Below are positions 43,621 to 54,758 of a DNA stretch of 64,000 nt, piece by piece. The stretch's first letter is position 1, and each line of letters starts with the position of its first letter. The stretch is from Hymenopus coronatus (taxonomy: Eukaryota > Arthropoda > Insecta > Mantodea > Hymenopodidae): positions 108,466,620-108,530,619 of the forward strand of contig CM060900.1 in NCBI GenBank assembly GCA_030762935.1. Direction: 5' to 3'. A program made the translations under genes and the position numbers. The notes beneath the pieces were generated by a model. It saw only the letters and a list, made by a program, of their open reading frames with translations, made no database searches and was not told where the DNA came from.

Positions 43621-43929
43621 CTTCTCTCCTTTCCACCGCAAAAGTTTACCACAAATGAATATTGGAATGCTGTTTTCGGGGATACTTTCGAGCATGTACG
43701 CGAGGAAGTTAGCCAATCCTAGCCAACTTCTGCAAATGATCCCCAGGCATCTACACTGCAAATAGTATGGAAGCGATTAATACATATCTTAAGGGAAGTG
43801 AACAAGTTCTTGGAAAGGATCTGCTGAACGACTTTTGGTGTCACTGTGCCATAAAATACTCAAAATTGTGAGCATCTAAATATTCCCATTAATAGTGCCT
43901 CTGCATAAAGGCTGCCGTTAGAGATTATT

Positions 43930-43952
43930 TTTGTTATTATTATTATTACTAC

Positions 43953-43994
<42 letters not shown>
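43930..43994. repeat. (ATT)n microsatellite
   Basis: Trinucleotide tract with a few ACT variants. The apparent poly-Leu and poly-Ile frames here are artefacts. Confidence 0.95.
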
Positions 43995-44339
43995 GCCTTT
44001 GTAAAGGATACCTGGCCATGCTTTCTCTCGGGTGTTATTGTGTTGCAAACATGCGGATGCAATCGAGAAGAATGCATTGTAGTATGAGAAGTGAAGGTTG
44101 TATGTCCTTGGCAGTATTCCTACAGATTACAACAGTTTTAGAAATGGTTTTTCCGATTAATAAAAGAAATATGTTGGTTTAGGTCAATGGTACAGAGACC
44201 TGTTTTCAGCTAGTGTTTGGCGAGGGTCTCTGACAACAAGAATGTCATGTTCTGAATGTAATGCCGTCCCACATCCCTTGGGTCAGAAGCCTGTCGGCAC
44301 GAAACCACAGAAAGGAGAACCTGTTACGAGGGGTTGGCC
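43995..44339. other. Anonymous stretch
   Basis: Nothing recognised. Confidence 0.4.
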
Positions 44340-44568
44340 CGTAGCCAGGCATGAACATGAGGAAGTGGATGGTATGAAATGTTAGCAAAATCGATGATTG
44401 GAAAGCTGATGATAAAGCAATGAGTGGCGGAGGAACCCGGCGGACCCGGAGAAAAACCGCCTAGACGCCGTTCACCATAAATCCCATAAGCGGGCGCTTG
44501 GGATCGAACCCGGGCCTCCTAGATGGGAGGCGAGCGGTCTAACCACTCAACCACGGCGCTGCTATGTA
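44340..44568 (-). mobile_element. SINE S2, copy h
   Basis: Minus strand: GCGCCGTGGTTGAGTGGTTA, GACCGCTCGCCTCCCATCTA, GGAGGCCCGGGTTCGATCCC, GGGATTTATGGTGAACGGCG, CGGTTTTTCTCCGGGTCCGC. The head is very well preserved. The body diverges toward a different 3' part. Confidence 0.85.
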
Positions 44569-44599
44569 CCTTAGGTACTATTCTTAATATGTCTTTTTT

Positions 44600-44795
44600 A
44601 GGTGTTTAACGCCCGCTTTTACTACTTGTGGCACCGCAGGCGATGAAACTGGTGATACATTGAATGAACATGGAGAATCGTTGCGATGGTGGGGAAAACC
44701 GGAGAACCGGGAAAAACCCCGCCCTGCGCCACTTTGTACACCTCAAATCTCACATACGGTCGCTTGGGATCGAACCCGGCCACGACGCGGTCTTC
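44600..44795 (-). mobile_element. SINE S2, copy i (tail type I, head truncated)
   Basis: Minus strand from the B box GGGTTCGATCCCAAGCGACC to GGTGCCACAAGTAGTAAAAG then CGGGCGTTAAACACC. Its head is cut just before the B box by CGTGGCC. It sits 30 bp from copy h, same orientation. Confidence 0.85.
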
Positions 44796-45039
44796 TTAAT
44801 ATGTGAAGTAAGTGAGTGAAATTTTAATAACGCAAAGGAAGCAAATATTGTTGAAGTGTTGTTTATTGTACTGTTCTTAATTATTATCAATACAAATATC
44901 TGCACTTGTACCCCTAATAGCCTGAGTAGGTATGATCATTCTTGACCCAACCCCTTTTCCTTACATTTTTCTAACTCAGTGGTGGAACACTTGTGTACGC
45001 AATAAATAGAAGATGCATACTATAAAAGCTGATTGCATA

Positions 45040-45230
45040 TTTAAGGCCGCGCCGTGGCCGAGTGGTTAGACCACTCGCCTCCCATCTGGACGGCCCATGT
45101 TCGATCCCAAGCGATCGCATGTGAGATTTGTGGTGGACAAAGCGGCATAGGGGCGGGTTTTATCCGGATGCTCCGTTTCCCCCGCCATCGCATTTCGCGG
45201 GTGCCCCATCTTCATTGCATGTATCCTAAA
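45040..45230 (+). mobile_element. SINE S2, copy j, 3'-truncated
   Basis: GGCCGCGCCGTGGCCGAGTG, GTTAGACCACTCGCCTCCCA, TGTTCGATCCCAAGCGATCG, CATGTGAGATTTGTGGTGGA, CAAAGCGGC, GCATTTCGCGGGTGCCCCAT, ending near ATGTATCC. Confidence 0.9.
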
Positions 45231-45282
45231 AGATTCCCTATCCTTCCCAGAGCCTTGAAGTATGAATAGGAGTGAGAATGAC

Positions 45283-46345
45283 AAAAATCTGATGCGTTCC
45301 ATTCACAAGACTTTCTCTAACTGTTACACAAACAAATTTCCTTACAAAACATTATTCTTTTAACTAGGACATGCTAATAAAGGCCAATATTAGCTTACAC
45401 TAGGCTAAACGCGATAGTCAAATCTTTTAAAAGCTGGTACCATGTGAAACAATTGAAGTTCGGTTCGCTTTGCATGGCTTCTGTAAAACAAGAGAGATGA
45501 ACCGAAACGTCACCTCCCGTTTGAGAAAAGTTTAAGTAGTTCAATTTTTTTTTCTTTTTACTTTCCGGAGTCTTGTCAGGACTCCAGTGCTGTATTCCTT
45601 TTTCTTTTTTCTTCCCCTTTTTCCAGTTTCCCTACATTTATTTTGTTTGTTTACTGTTTGCTTACTAATACACAGACATATACACATTTACAACACACAC
45701 AAACACCTATGCCCAAGGTGGGATTCGAACCCACGATCGCATGCGCTACGAAGCACCAAAGCTAGGAACTTTAGCGAGTGCGGCCACGGGGACCAGCAAA
45801 ATTGAAACCAATAACAAGGAATATCCCAGAAACAATCAGCTCTATGTAATAACCATGTATGATAAGTTATGTGTTTTAACGAGATACACAGTAAGTTACT
45901 TTCTATTTCTTACGGTTTAACCGTTATGCAAAATTTGGCAAAACTCATGCAGAATTAAAAGATCTTCAGAGGCTACTCCCTAAACATTAATTTTGTTTTT
46001 GACTTAAAACTGTTTAATATACGGTATTTCAATCAAAATTGTTAGCCATTTTTGAAAAAACAAAATTTTAAAAAATGTTTCCATATAGAAGGTAGTTTCT
46101 GGTGGTGAGATTTTCTTGAAAATCTTCGTGTCGCATCCGTGAAAGATACCTAAGATAAATACTAAGTTTGGTATTTAACGGTCTTTCGTTTTTTAGTTAA
46201 ACTATCCAAGAGAGACTCACATGCGCACATACAGACACACATGGACCTCAAAACATACATTTCCTGTGAAATCTCGACAACGAAATTTTAGGTGGAATAC
46301 AATACCTTCTCTATTCACATAGGGGCTAGATAAAGTAAAAATTAA
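45283..46345 (+). repeat. Rep-A copy 22, interrupted by SINE S4c
   Basis: Left end GATGCGTTCCATTCACAAGA then CTTTCTCTAACTG at 45293. The copy is split at about 45546-45797 by an antisense SINE, then continues AAAATTGAAACCAATAACAA through the core to the right end (CTTCTCTATTCACATAGGGG, TAGATAAAGTAAAA). Confidence 0.95.
45547..45797 (-). mobile_element. SINE S4, copy c
   Basis: Minus strand: GCTGGTCCCCGTGGCCGCAC, GCTTTGGTGCTTCGTAGCGC, GGGTTCGAATCCC, TTGGGCATAGGTGTTTGTGT, then a GT-rich stretch and the hairpin GGAGTC/GACTCC (45567-45585). Parallel to S4a. Younger than the Rep-A copy it splits. Confidence 0.9.
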
Positions 46346-46482
46346 GGGTACGAAGAAACCCAACGACATCAGTAAGAGTTAACACCGTTCCATAGGTGAA
46401 TGCCACCGAACGCTATAGTTAAAGGCGGGTATAAATGGAACCAAAAGAAAGAAAAAAATATTTTGGAAGTGGCTATTTAAAA

Positions 46483-46720
46483 AAATGTGTGTCCCATTCA
46501 CATGACTCTATCTACCTGTTGCATAGTCAAACTATTCTTACAAAGGCTTTTTTATCTACATCATCCTAATTGAGATAAACATTAGCAGAATTAGCCTTAT
46601 TACGTGCTCCTTGTAAGTAGGAGGTAAATAAGGGAATACATTATACTAAAGCGTTAGCAGCTTTTTTATTACCCGGTCGCTATGTGAAACAACTGGAATA
46701 GCCAGGAGTATCAACTGGTT
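46483..46720 (+). repeat. Rep-A copy 23, left part
   Basis: GTGTCCCATTCACATGACTC, ACATCATCCTAATTGAGATA, AACATTAGCAGAATTAGCCT, TTACGTGCTCCTTGTAAGTA, GGGAATACATTATACTAAAG, then the match ends near GCCAGGAGTATC. Confidence 0.85.
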
Positions 46721-48689
46721 GGACAATAACCACCTCTCTTACCGGGTGATTAAGAAAATTAGGTTAATCTTGTCTCTGCGCTAGATACTGAAGTTCTAAT
46801 CCCAAGGTAATTCGCACACGTGGTCGACTAAACTAATACACTGCTTATAAGGTCAACCTGTTCTGAGGGAGCGTGGAGCGGTTTCAGGGCTGAAGCGGTG
46901 AGTGCCCAATTGTTTTTACCTTTTCTTGCTCTCGTTGCATGTTGTACCAGAATGGAATCAATGAAAATCGTGTTAAGACCCGAGTCCCGTCAAACGTTCA
47001 CATTTAAAAAAAAAGAAAAAAAAAGAAAAAAAAAAAGAAAAAAAAAACAGCTCCAGGCACATTTTTATTATCTTTGAGTGTACAGAATGCTGGTGAGTAC
47101 CTGAAGGACAGTAAAACTTGCTAACGTGAATCTCTTATGTATCAACTGTAAATAAATAGTTGCCTCTATTAAAGTTCTAACCCTCGTATATCTTTCGAAA
47201 CAAACCTCTCACACACGAGCAGCGATTATGGCCGGTAAGGCGCAGAGTATTGCAGATGTGATACACATATACACCGAGTTTATTGAAAACAACCAACACT
47301 TTATGAACGCTATTCCACTAAAGAAAACGAAAATACCGTTGGACGTTGAACAAAGTATTGCAGCAGTGTGAACTGCATGCTAACAACATGTTTGACCTGC
47401 ACGTGTACCCAGGATAATGAAAAATCTGCGCAGAACGTTGTGGGCACAACTACTGCCGGTTACGTCACTCTCCCTTCTCCCGCATGTCCATATGACTTTA
47501 GGCACGCGTTCACATCGCGAGGGTTTTGTCAACGGTGGTAGAAAGATCATGCAAGTGGCAGCGAGTTTTCACAAAAATCAAGGAGCATTATTTTTTAAGA
47601 GTATATAAACTGAGAACTATTAACAGTAATTTCGAGATCTTTGACGTCCAAGTTCTCCTCTGGCAAGTCCCTTAGAAGAAAGGCTAGGGAAATTGTTTAC
47701 ATTGTTGCTACCTACTTGCGAAAACAATTTCTTATTCTTATCCTGCATTCAACTTTGCATGCGCGTATTGTAAAAATGATACAGCGATGATGAAAAACTC
47801 TCCCTCCATCCCCAGCGTTCCATCTTCTTCGAGTGTCGCCAAACCGGGAAGAGGGGGAGCAGTTGAAGGCATGAGCAGCACGGATAAAAATTATAAAGTC
47901 ATTGGTCAAAAGTCAAAGGTTTAATCATTGTAAATTCCTAAAAAGAACAGTGCATTGGGAACAAATGAGGTTTGTGTTCTCAATCCAGTCATGCTTCAAA
48001 GCTAATAAATAACCCTATATTTATCTGTTTGTTGCTACATGTAATAAACCGCAAAATTAATCTGCATTTTACGTGTTTATATCCAAATAAAGGTGTTATA
48101 GTTTATGATTCCGAAACTTCAGCCGTTTGTGGAGTGTATTTCATTTCATGGCTGAGCTCCCTTGTGTGCATAGTGGAAAAGAAAGGTATAGGCAGAACAA
48201 ACAAAGACCCTATTGAATGCACAAAATTAAAACGTGTGTTCGTTGCGCACGCAATAACGCATTTGCCACAATATCGACCGTAATGAAAATGCACAGTTCC
48301 TGGTAAAAGTTTCATGTCCGGAGGAGAGTCATTATCACGTATATTTGGGGCTGACACACTTGAGTTGCTTTTGCAAGCTCATCTGAATTGCAAATACAAG
48401 GCAGATGGCCAAACCGTCATTCACTGGCAAAACATAAAGTCTCTGATAAGCAAAGACGTTTGGAAAGTATTTGTAGGGGAATGATTTTACCTTATAACCT
48501 CACTCCTTAAGGGTACCACGCATGAAATTTACAGATATTTCTGTTCCTGTCTAAGTATTTTCAAAATGTTGTCACATACTCTTATAACTCATTATAAGCG
48601 TGTTTTAAATTCCATGCAGATTTGTTTTAGAACAAAAATTACAGTTTATTTTAATATTGATAATTAACCAGCTGTTTTACATTACCCAG
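46721..48689. other. Anonymous stretch, 2 kb, with an A-rich tract
   Basis: A/G-rich tract at 46987-47048. Small frames at 47228-47371 (+, 47 codons), 47417-47608 (+), 47712-47909 (-) and 47972-48283 (+, 103 codons) show no recognised domain. This is the longest mid-window segment without identified repeats, so it is the best place to look for an unrecognised host exon. Confidence 0.4.
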
Positions 48690-49240
48690 AAATCGTTATT
48701 TTGAGAGAAAAAAAGTATATGACATAAATAGCGTGTTTTAACGAGATCTACGTTTTGTGTGTTGTAAGTTTTTGTCTATCTCTTGTGGTTTAACAGTAAC
48801 GTGAAACTCATTCAGAATGAAGAGGACTTCAGAGGCTATTCCCAAGAAATTAAGCATATACATTTTATTTGTCATGCAAGCATCTTTTATGTATGGCGAT
48901 TTTAATCCAAATCGTTTGAGCTATTTTTTTTGGAAAATTTAAAATTTAGAAAATATTCCATGTAAAGGATAGTTTGCGGTGGGGGACTTTTCTGAAAATC
49001 TTCGAGTCGTATCCTTGGAAGGTAATAAACATAAATACCTAGCTAAGTATTTAACCCCTTTTTTAGTTATGCTGACCACTCATACACACTTACATATTAA
49101 CATTTATAAAAAAAAAATTAATTCTGGGGTCCTCAAAACATGTATTTGCAGTGAAACCTCGGTACCGAAAGCATCAGTGGAATACAATAGCTTCTCTACC
49201 AATAATACACATTATAACTTACGAGCTAGAGAAAGAAAAA
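48690..49240 (+). repeat. Rep-A copy 24, right two-thirds
   Basis: GTATATGACATAAATAGCGT, GTTTTTGTCTATCTCTTGTG, GAAGAGGACTTCAGAGGCTA, GAAAATCTTCGAGTCGTATC, right end CTTCTCTACCAATAATACAC then GAGCTAGAGAAAG. Confidence 0.9.
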
Positions 49241-49244
49241 AAAA

Positions 49245-49775
49245 AAAAAGCAACGCTTTCCATTCACATGAACTTCAGTATCTGTTCTCCAAAATGTTCT
49301 TGCCTGCCTGAGTACTGTATCATGGGGGTATCATGTCTGCCTCACATTCAAAAGGTGAGTACGAAGGACCCAGAGATCATTTGAGCCTCATTTCACCAAT
49401 TCCATTCATCGTCCGGTATGACCAACCAGGTTAAAGGACGTTAAGCTATAAAAAAAATCTTAGAAGATCATTCTTCTATCAACATAATGCTAATCAAGAT
49501 TACGTTAGCAAAAATTGCCTTATTACTTAGTTCCCTGTAAATAGAAGAGAGATAACGGAGTATACTAGGATAAAGCCACAGCCAAAACTTTTAAAAGCTC
49601 TCGCTACCAATTGTCATTGAAATCCGTGATCTTGGTCTTTCCATGACCAAGAGTAAAACATAAGAGATATGAAATAGACGAGAGATTCCTGTTTGAGGAA
49701 AGTTTATTTTAAAACTGAAACCAATAGCAGGAAATATCTATCTCTGAAATGGTTACATCTACAAAAGTAAAACTA
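49245..49775 (+). repeat. Rep-A copy 25, left two-thirds, interrupted by SINE S3c
   Basis: CCATTCACATGAACTTCAGT at 49260, broken at about 49306-49462 by S3c, then GAAGATCATTCTTCTATCAA, CATAATGCTAATCAAGATTA and onward to GGTTACATCTACAAAAG. Directly follows copy 24. Confidence 0.9.
49306..49462 (+). mobile_element. SINE S3, copy c, internally shortened
   Basis: GGGGGTATCATGTCTGCCTC, ACATTCAAAAGGTGAG, then GAGATCATTTGAGCCTCATT, CATTCATCGTCCGGTATGAC, CCAGGTTAAAGGACGTTAAG. The segment between the head and GAGATCATTTGAG is missing compared with S3a. Confidence 0.85.
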
Positions 49776-49779
49776 CTAG

Positions 49780-50560
49780 CTTTCTTTCTCTAGCACGTGC
49801 AGTGCACATAGTAGTTAGAGAAGGTATTGTATTCCACCCATTTTAAATACAGACATTTCAACGCAAATACATGCTTTGAAGACCCCTGAATCAAAAAAGG
49901 GCATTTTTAGAAAAAGATCCATAAGTGAGTGTACGTGTGTCTGTGGACAGTATAGCTCAAAAATGAAAACACCAGACTTGGTATTTAAGTTCGGTATATT
50001 ACAAAGATAGGGCACGAAGATTTTCTAGAAAATCCCCCACCTCCAAAAAAAGAACCTTTACATGGAACTTTTTTGGAAATTTTAGATTTTCTAAAAACTG
50101 GTTCTAACGAGTTTGATTAAAATGCCGTACTCTATATACATTTTTATGGAAAATAAAATGTATATCCTGAATTTCTTCGGAATATCCCCTGAAGTCCTCT
50201 TCATTCTGAATCACGTCAGCACAAATCGTAACCCGTAAGAGATACACAAAGCTTACTACACAAAAATGTAGACCTCGCTAAAACAAACACTTTCTGTCAT
50301 ACCCAGTTTTCTTGTAGAGCCAACTATTTTCGAGGTATTTCATGTTACTGGTTTCCAATTTAAAATACTGAAAATGTTTTCAGACATAAGATTCTCATCA
50401 GTTTCAGATCTTTAGCTCCTGGGCATGTAAAGAATCCCGAATTTCAAGGACAATCGCATAGGCACAGCTTTTAAAAGATGTGACTGTCACTTTAGACTAG
50501 TGATTCCCTTATTTTCCTTCTGCTTAGAGACTAAGCAGACATTTTTTGATAGGAAGTTCT
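49780..50560 (-). repeat. Rep-A copy 26
   Basis: Right palindrome TTTCTTTCTCTAGCACGTGC then AGTGCACATAGTAGTTAGAG, core with CAGACTTGGTATTTAAG, CGAGGTATTTCATGTTACTG and ACTGTCACTTTAGACTAG. The left end is missing. Tail-to-tail with copy 25. Confidence 0.9.
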
Positions 50561-50794
50561 CTCTCAGTTTGTGCTGAACATTTGAAAAACTTGGTTACCA
50601 ACTACATTACGTCAACTTTTGAGTGCTAAAGTGAAAGAAAAATTAAAATGGAGTAAAATGTGTAAAGTGATTAGGTCGTGTGCTCTTGGGTATTTAAATC
50701 TTCATCTGTTGAAGTTTAAAAGACGTCTGAGAACAAAAGTCATGCTACGTAATTGAAGCAAAGAATTCAAATATTTTGGACATTAAAGCTAATT
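50561..50794. other. Anonymous stretch
   Basis: Nothing recognised. Confidence 0.4.
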
Positions 50795-50930
50795 TTTTAA
50801 TTGTTTGACCTGGAGATCTGTGGTTCAAGTCCCGGCTATGGTACTGAAATTTTCAGTCTGGCTCTACCTATAGAAATTCTGTCCAACATTTTACTAGTGT
50901 GGAAGAAACAACTAATTCACAATGATTGAC
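50795..50930 (+). mobile_element. SINE S6, copy b, 5'-truncated
   Basis: CTGGAGATCTGTGGTTCAAG, TCCCGGCTATGGTACTGAAA, TTTTCAGTCTGGCTCTACCT, CACTAGTGTGG on the body pattern of S6a at 51064. The A box is lost. Confidence 0.65.
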
Positions 50931-51063
50931 TTAAGCGATGGTTAAACTGCATGGAACTAAGAAGTATTTACGAAGTTTGAGTTATGCCATATGAAAATAA
51001 TTTCAAATCTCCTTCGGTTTACCGGAAAAACTCCAGTCATGTGGAAAATTTGGTGCCGTGCTG

Positions 51064-51200
51064 GCATGTTGCCAGGGTAGCTCAGTGGTTAGAGCAACAG
51101 GACGAAGACCAAGCGATCCGTGGTTCAAATCTGACTATGACCCTGAATGTTTCAGTCTGACTATACCTCCCCAATTTCGCTCCTATACACGACTGGTGTG
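51064..51200 (+). mobile_element. SINE S6, copy a
   Basis: Head CCAGGGTAGCTCAGTGGTTA, GAGCAACAGGACG, B-box-like GTGGTTCAAATCT, then GACCCTGAATGTTTCAGTCT, GACTATACCTCCCC, ACGACTGGTGTGGGG. The head is the most tRNA-like in the window. It lacks a pairing acceptor stem and flows into a non-tRNA body, so it is a SINE. Confidence 0.7.
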
Positions 51201-51202
51201 GG

Positions 51203-52140
51203 GAAAAAATCTGATGTGTTCCATTCACATGACTTTCTCTACATCTGTACAATAAGCTATTGTTAAAAAGCTTATCCTTCTATTTGCTTAGTGCTAATCG
51301 AGAAACAAATTAACAGAAACGCACTTAAAAAGGGAATTTTTTTTTTGGTAGTGTTTAACGCCCGCTTTAACTACTAATGGCACCGCAGGCGGTAAAAAGG
51401 GAAATAATGGAGTATCATAGACTAAATCAATAATTAAAGTTTTTAAAAGCTGGTTGCTATATGACTGAAATTCCGTTGTTTGTATGGACAAGAGTTGACA
51501 AATTTCCGTAATCGAAAAGTATAAGTATTTTAAAGCCTGAAACTAATTACAAGGAATATCTCAAGAACGGTCAACCTCACGAAGAAAAAAAAAAAATATA
51601 TATATATATACGTATACATATAACAAATTGTGTGTTTTAACGAGCTCTACATTTTTTGTGCTGTAAATTTTTGTCTATCTCTTACGGTTTACCATTTATG
51701 CAAAATTCCGCAAAATTCATCCAGAATAAACATGTCTTCAGAGCCTATTCCCGAAGATATACCATTTGTCATGCAAATATGTTAAATATAAGAGATTTTA
51801 ATCAAAATCGCCAGAGCCATTTTTGAGAAAATCAAAATGTTCGAAAATGTTTCCATGTAAAGGGTGGTTGGGGGTGGGGAGATTTTCTTGAAAAACTTCG
51901 TGTCGCGTCCTTGGAAGATACCAAACTTTAATACCAATTTTGGTATTTAACGGTCTTTTCGTTTTTGGGCTATGCTGTCCACAGGCACACACACGGACCT
52001 TTTTCCAAAAATGCTTTTTTTTTTGGCTTTAGGGCAACCCAAAACATGTATTTCCGGTGAAATCTCCGTATCGAATCTTTGGGTGCAATACAATACCTTC
52101 TCTATATACTATACACATAGTACGTGTAGGGAAAGTAAAA
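51203..52140 (+). repeat. Rep-A copy 27, near-complete
   Basis: Left end AAAAAATCTGATGTGTTCCA then TTCACATGACTTTCTCTA (ACTTTCTCTA at 51232-51241). An S2 fragment is inserted at 51346-51397 and a TA tract lies at 51596-51612. Core and internal palindrome region (AATACCAATTTTGGTATTTA) follow, with right end CTTCTCTATATACTATACAC then GTAGGGAAAGTAAAA. Confidence 0.95.
51346..51397 (-). mobile_element. SINE S2 fragment k, 3' tip
   Basis: GTAGTGTTTAACGCCCGCTT then TAACTACTAATGGCACCGCA GGC: only the last ~50 bp of a type-I S2 tail, inserted in Rep-A copy 27. The rest was probably never copied. Confidence 0.85.
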
Positions 52141-52969
52141 ATAGTTCCTTTAGATTATTATTAATCAAATTTAAGTTTTGGGTGCACTTAATGTGCGTAC
52201 AAAGTTAAAATTAAGCATAATTTAAATTCCAGTTATAGTGCAGGTCGCGTCTAAATGACATTATTTATATGAATCAGTCATTCCGCAACTTTTTAACAAA
52301 TGCAATTTTTATGGTCCCAGTGTTCTCATACATCTCACATAAAACATGACTTTTTATTCCAAGGATTTGAGGAGCTAATGCTTACTTTTCAATAACAGTT
52401 CTGACGGTTTTAATTACTTAATAAACACTGCCGTTCCAAATATCAAGCAATTATACTTGTTTTCAGATTCAAAAAAGGTGCAAACGATATGCAGCATTTT
52501 TATGATACTACAACCACAAACTTTTACAAGTCACGTGCCATACCCCTTTTTTGTTAGAGGATATTAAGCACGAACGCGTCCGAATCCCAAAAAAGCGAAA
52601 AAAAAGATAGGAGGATGTTTGGGAAGGGCGCAGGAGAGAAGGAAGGGGGGAGGGATGAAGTAAGTAAGGAACATTACTTCAGCAAACTTCCAAAACGGCA
52701 TGTCCCCATTTTGTAATTTTACGGAAAATTTTACATTTCATACTGAAAAGCAACTCGCCGACTGGTTTTCTTTTATTATAAATTTCATAGATTTAATCAT
52801 TATAAGTGGACATGAAAGTAGATTCTCCTCAAATTAGTGAAACGTAGATACGCGGTTTTATGCTGTACAGCAGACGAACACAGCACAATATGGTGCGTGC
52901 ACTTGCGTTCGCCGAAGAATACATTCTAGTTTGTTTACATCTTCGGTGAAGAAAGAATGCATATAGTTT
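52141..52969. other. Anonymous stretch
   Basis: Nothing recognised. Confidence 0.4.
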
Positions 52970-53240
52970 TAAACAAACCCCGCTCACTGGACAGTAAACA
53001 TTAGCAAACAAAGGACGACCGTGTACTAAGGATGAGAGGCAACGTAGTAAAATCTCTGTTTCCTGGAGACTCTAAGAGTGCTTGCAAGTCGAGATTTGCG
53101 CCCAAGTTAAGTGACCAGTAAGTGAAAGACTTGGCAACTGCGAGGCTTGGTTTTGAACCGCAAACCTCCTACTCCCAAACTCAAAAGAAATGCACGCCGC
53201 CTTTGGCAAATGCTTGTCAATAATGTTCTGAAAAGTACTG
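52970..53240 (+). repeat. Rep-B copy 3
   Basis: CGCTCACTGGACAGTAAACA, TTAGCAAACAAAGGACGACC, GGCAACGTAGTAAAATCTCT, CAAGTTAAGTGACCAGTAAG, AAGACTTGGCAACTGCGAGG, AATGTTCTGAAAAGTACTGT. Best-preserved Rep-B together with the copy at 59270. Confidence 0.85.
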
Positions 53241-53463
53241 TAGGAGATGTAGATATTTTTGTGGTGAGAGAGAATTAATTGCAGGAATAAAAATCGCTAT
53301 GTATATACATTTCATTTTTTCAAATAAATAGGTATCCTGTTTGGTGAGAATAAAACTTTTCAGGTACCTCCATCATTTTGAGAGCTTACTCAAGTAATGG
53401 AAGCAGGGTAGAACATCCCCCAGGCATCCATGACACAAGAGTATGACTCTACTCGTATTTAGT

Positions 53464-54347
53464 ATGAATAAAAATCTGATGTGCTAAATTCACATGGCTT
53501 TCTCTAGCTGTTCAGTAAACAAATTTTTCTTACAAAAGATTATTGTTCGATCTACATCATGATAAACATTAGCAGAATTGTCTTATTGCTTGCTTTTTTG
53601 TAAGCATGTAAAAGGGAAATAAGGAAATGCACAGGCTAAAACGATAGTGAAATCTTTTAAAAGCCGGTCGTTATTTGAAACAATTCAAGTTCAGTTACTT
53701 TAGGTAGCTGGAAATAAAGGAAGAGAAACGAAAGTTTGAGAAACGTGTCTTAAAACTGATGCAAATAACTCGGAATATCTCGAAAACTGTTAACTCTACA
53801 AAAAATGTATTGGACATAAATTGTGTGCTTTAACGAGATCTACATTTTTCGTGCAGAAAGTTTTTGTCTATCTCTTACCGTTTACCAGTTATGCAGAAGT
53901 CATTCATAATGAAGAGGCCTTCAGAGGCTATTACTATAAAAGTCAAGATATACATTTTGTTTGTCATGAAAGTATCATAAAAATATGCCATTTTAATAAA
54001 AAGCATTAGAGCCATTATTGTGAAAATCAAAATGTTCGAAAAATTTCCCAATGTAAAGGGTAATTAGGGATGGGGCGATTTTCCTGAAAATCTTCGTGTT
54101 GCATCCTTGGAAGATATTGATCTTAAATACCAAGTTTGGTATTTAACGGACTTTTTGTTTTTGAGCTATGCTGCTCACAGACACAAAGTCACAGACGGAC
54201 ATGTTTCTAATTTTTTTATACAGGGGGTCTTAAAACATGTATTTCCGATGAAATCTCCGTATCGAACTTTTAGGTGGAACACAGTACTTTCTCTATCCAC
54301 TAGGTACATTGTACATGCAAACGAATGCGTGGTAGAGAAAGTAAAAA
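53464..54347 (+). repeat. Rep-A copy 28, complete reference copy
   Basis: Left end AAAAATCTGATGTGCTAAAT then TCACATGGCTTTCTCTAGC; the TTTACCAGTTATGCAGAAGT core; a perfect 24-bp palindrome with arms TTAAATACCAA/TTGGTATTTAA at 54123-54146; right palindrome bounded by ACTTTCTCTA (54286-54295) and TAGAGAAAGT (54333-54342). About 880 bp, no open frame of note. Confidence 0.97.
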
Positions 54348-54758
54348 ATAATATTCTTTTAGTTTTATCATGCTGAGCATGATTAGAAGCATACACATTT
54401 CTCAGTGTATGTTGATTTATTTTAACTTAAAATAAATCTAAAGAGAATGGCGAGATTTATGAGCTATATGGTTCTCGTAGAAAAAAATACAAACATAGTC
54501 TTGGCAAATAAAGAAGTTTCAAAATTCTGTATTTCTTCAGAAAAACATAACCTGGAAATAACATTGAAAGTCAACTTCATTAATTAACCTCACTATGTAT
54601 AGCTTTATAGGTTAACTGTTTCGTAATACATATACCTAAATAGCGTAAATATTATGGGATTTTAAATATTGGATATGATGTTTCATCAAGCACTATTTCG
54701 CTTTTTTCACGAGTTATGACTTTCCAATCCATAATTATTTCTTTGTTTTTGTCTATAA
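54348..54758. other. Anonymous AT-rich stretch
   Basis: Nothing recognised. Confidence 0.4.

Noticed and set aside
45587..45805. 72-codon frame containing PRWDSNPRSHALRS
   Set aside because: It is a translation of the antisense SINE S4 head and B box, a familiar artefact of tRNA-derived repeats.
47228..47371. 47-codon frame beginning MAGKAQSIADVIHIY
   Set aside because: Short, with no recognised similarity or splice partner. Kept only as part of the repeat-poor island.
51064..51140. tRNA gene
   Set aside because: A and B boxes are present, but I could not pair an acceptor stem and the sequence continues into a SINE body shared with 50795-50930. The same reasoning applies to all S1-S5 heads.
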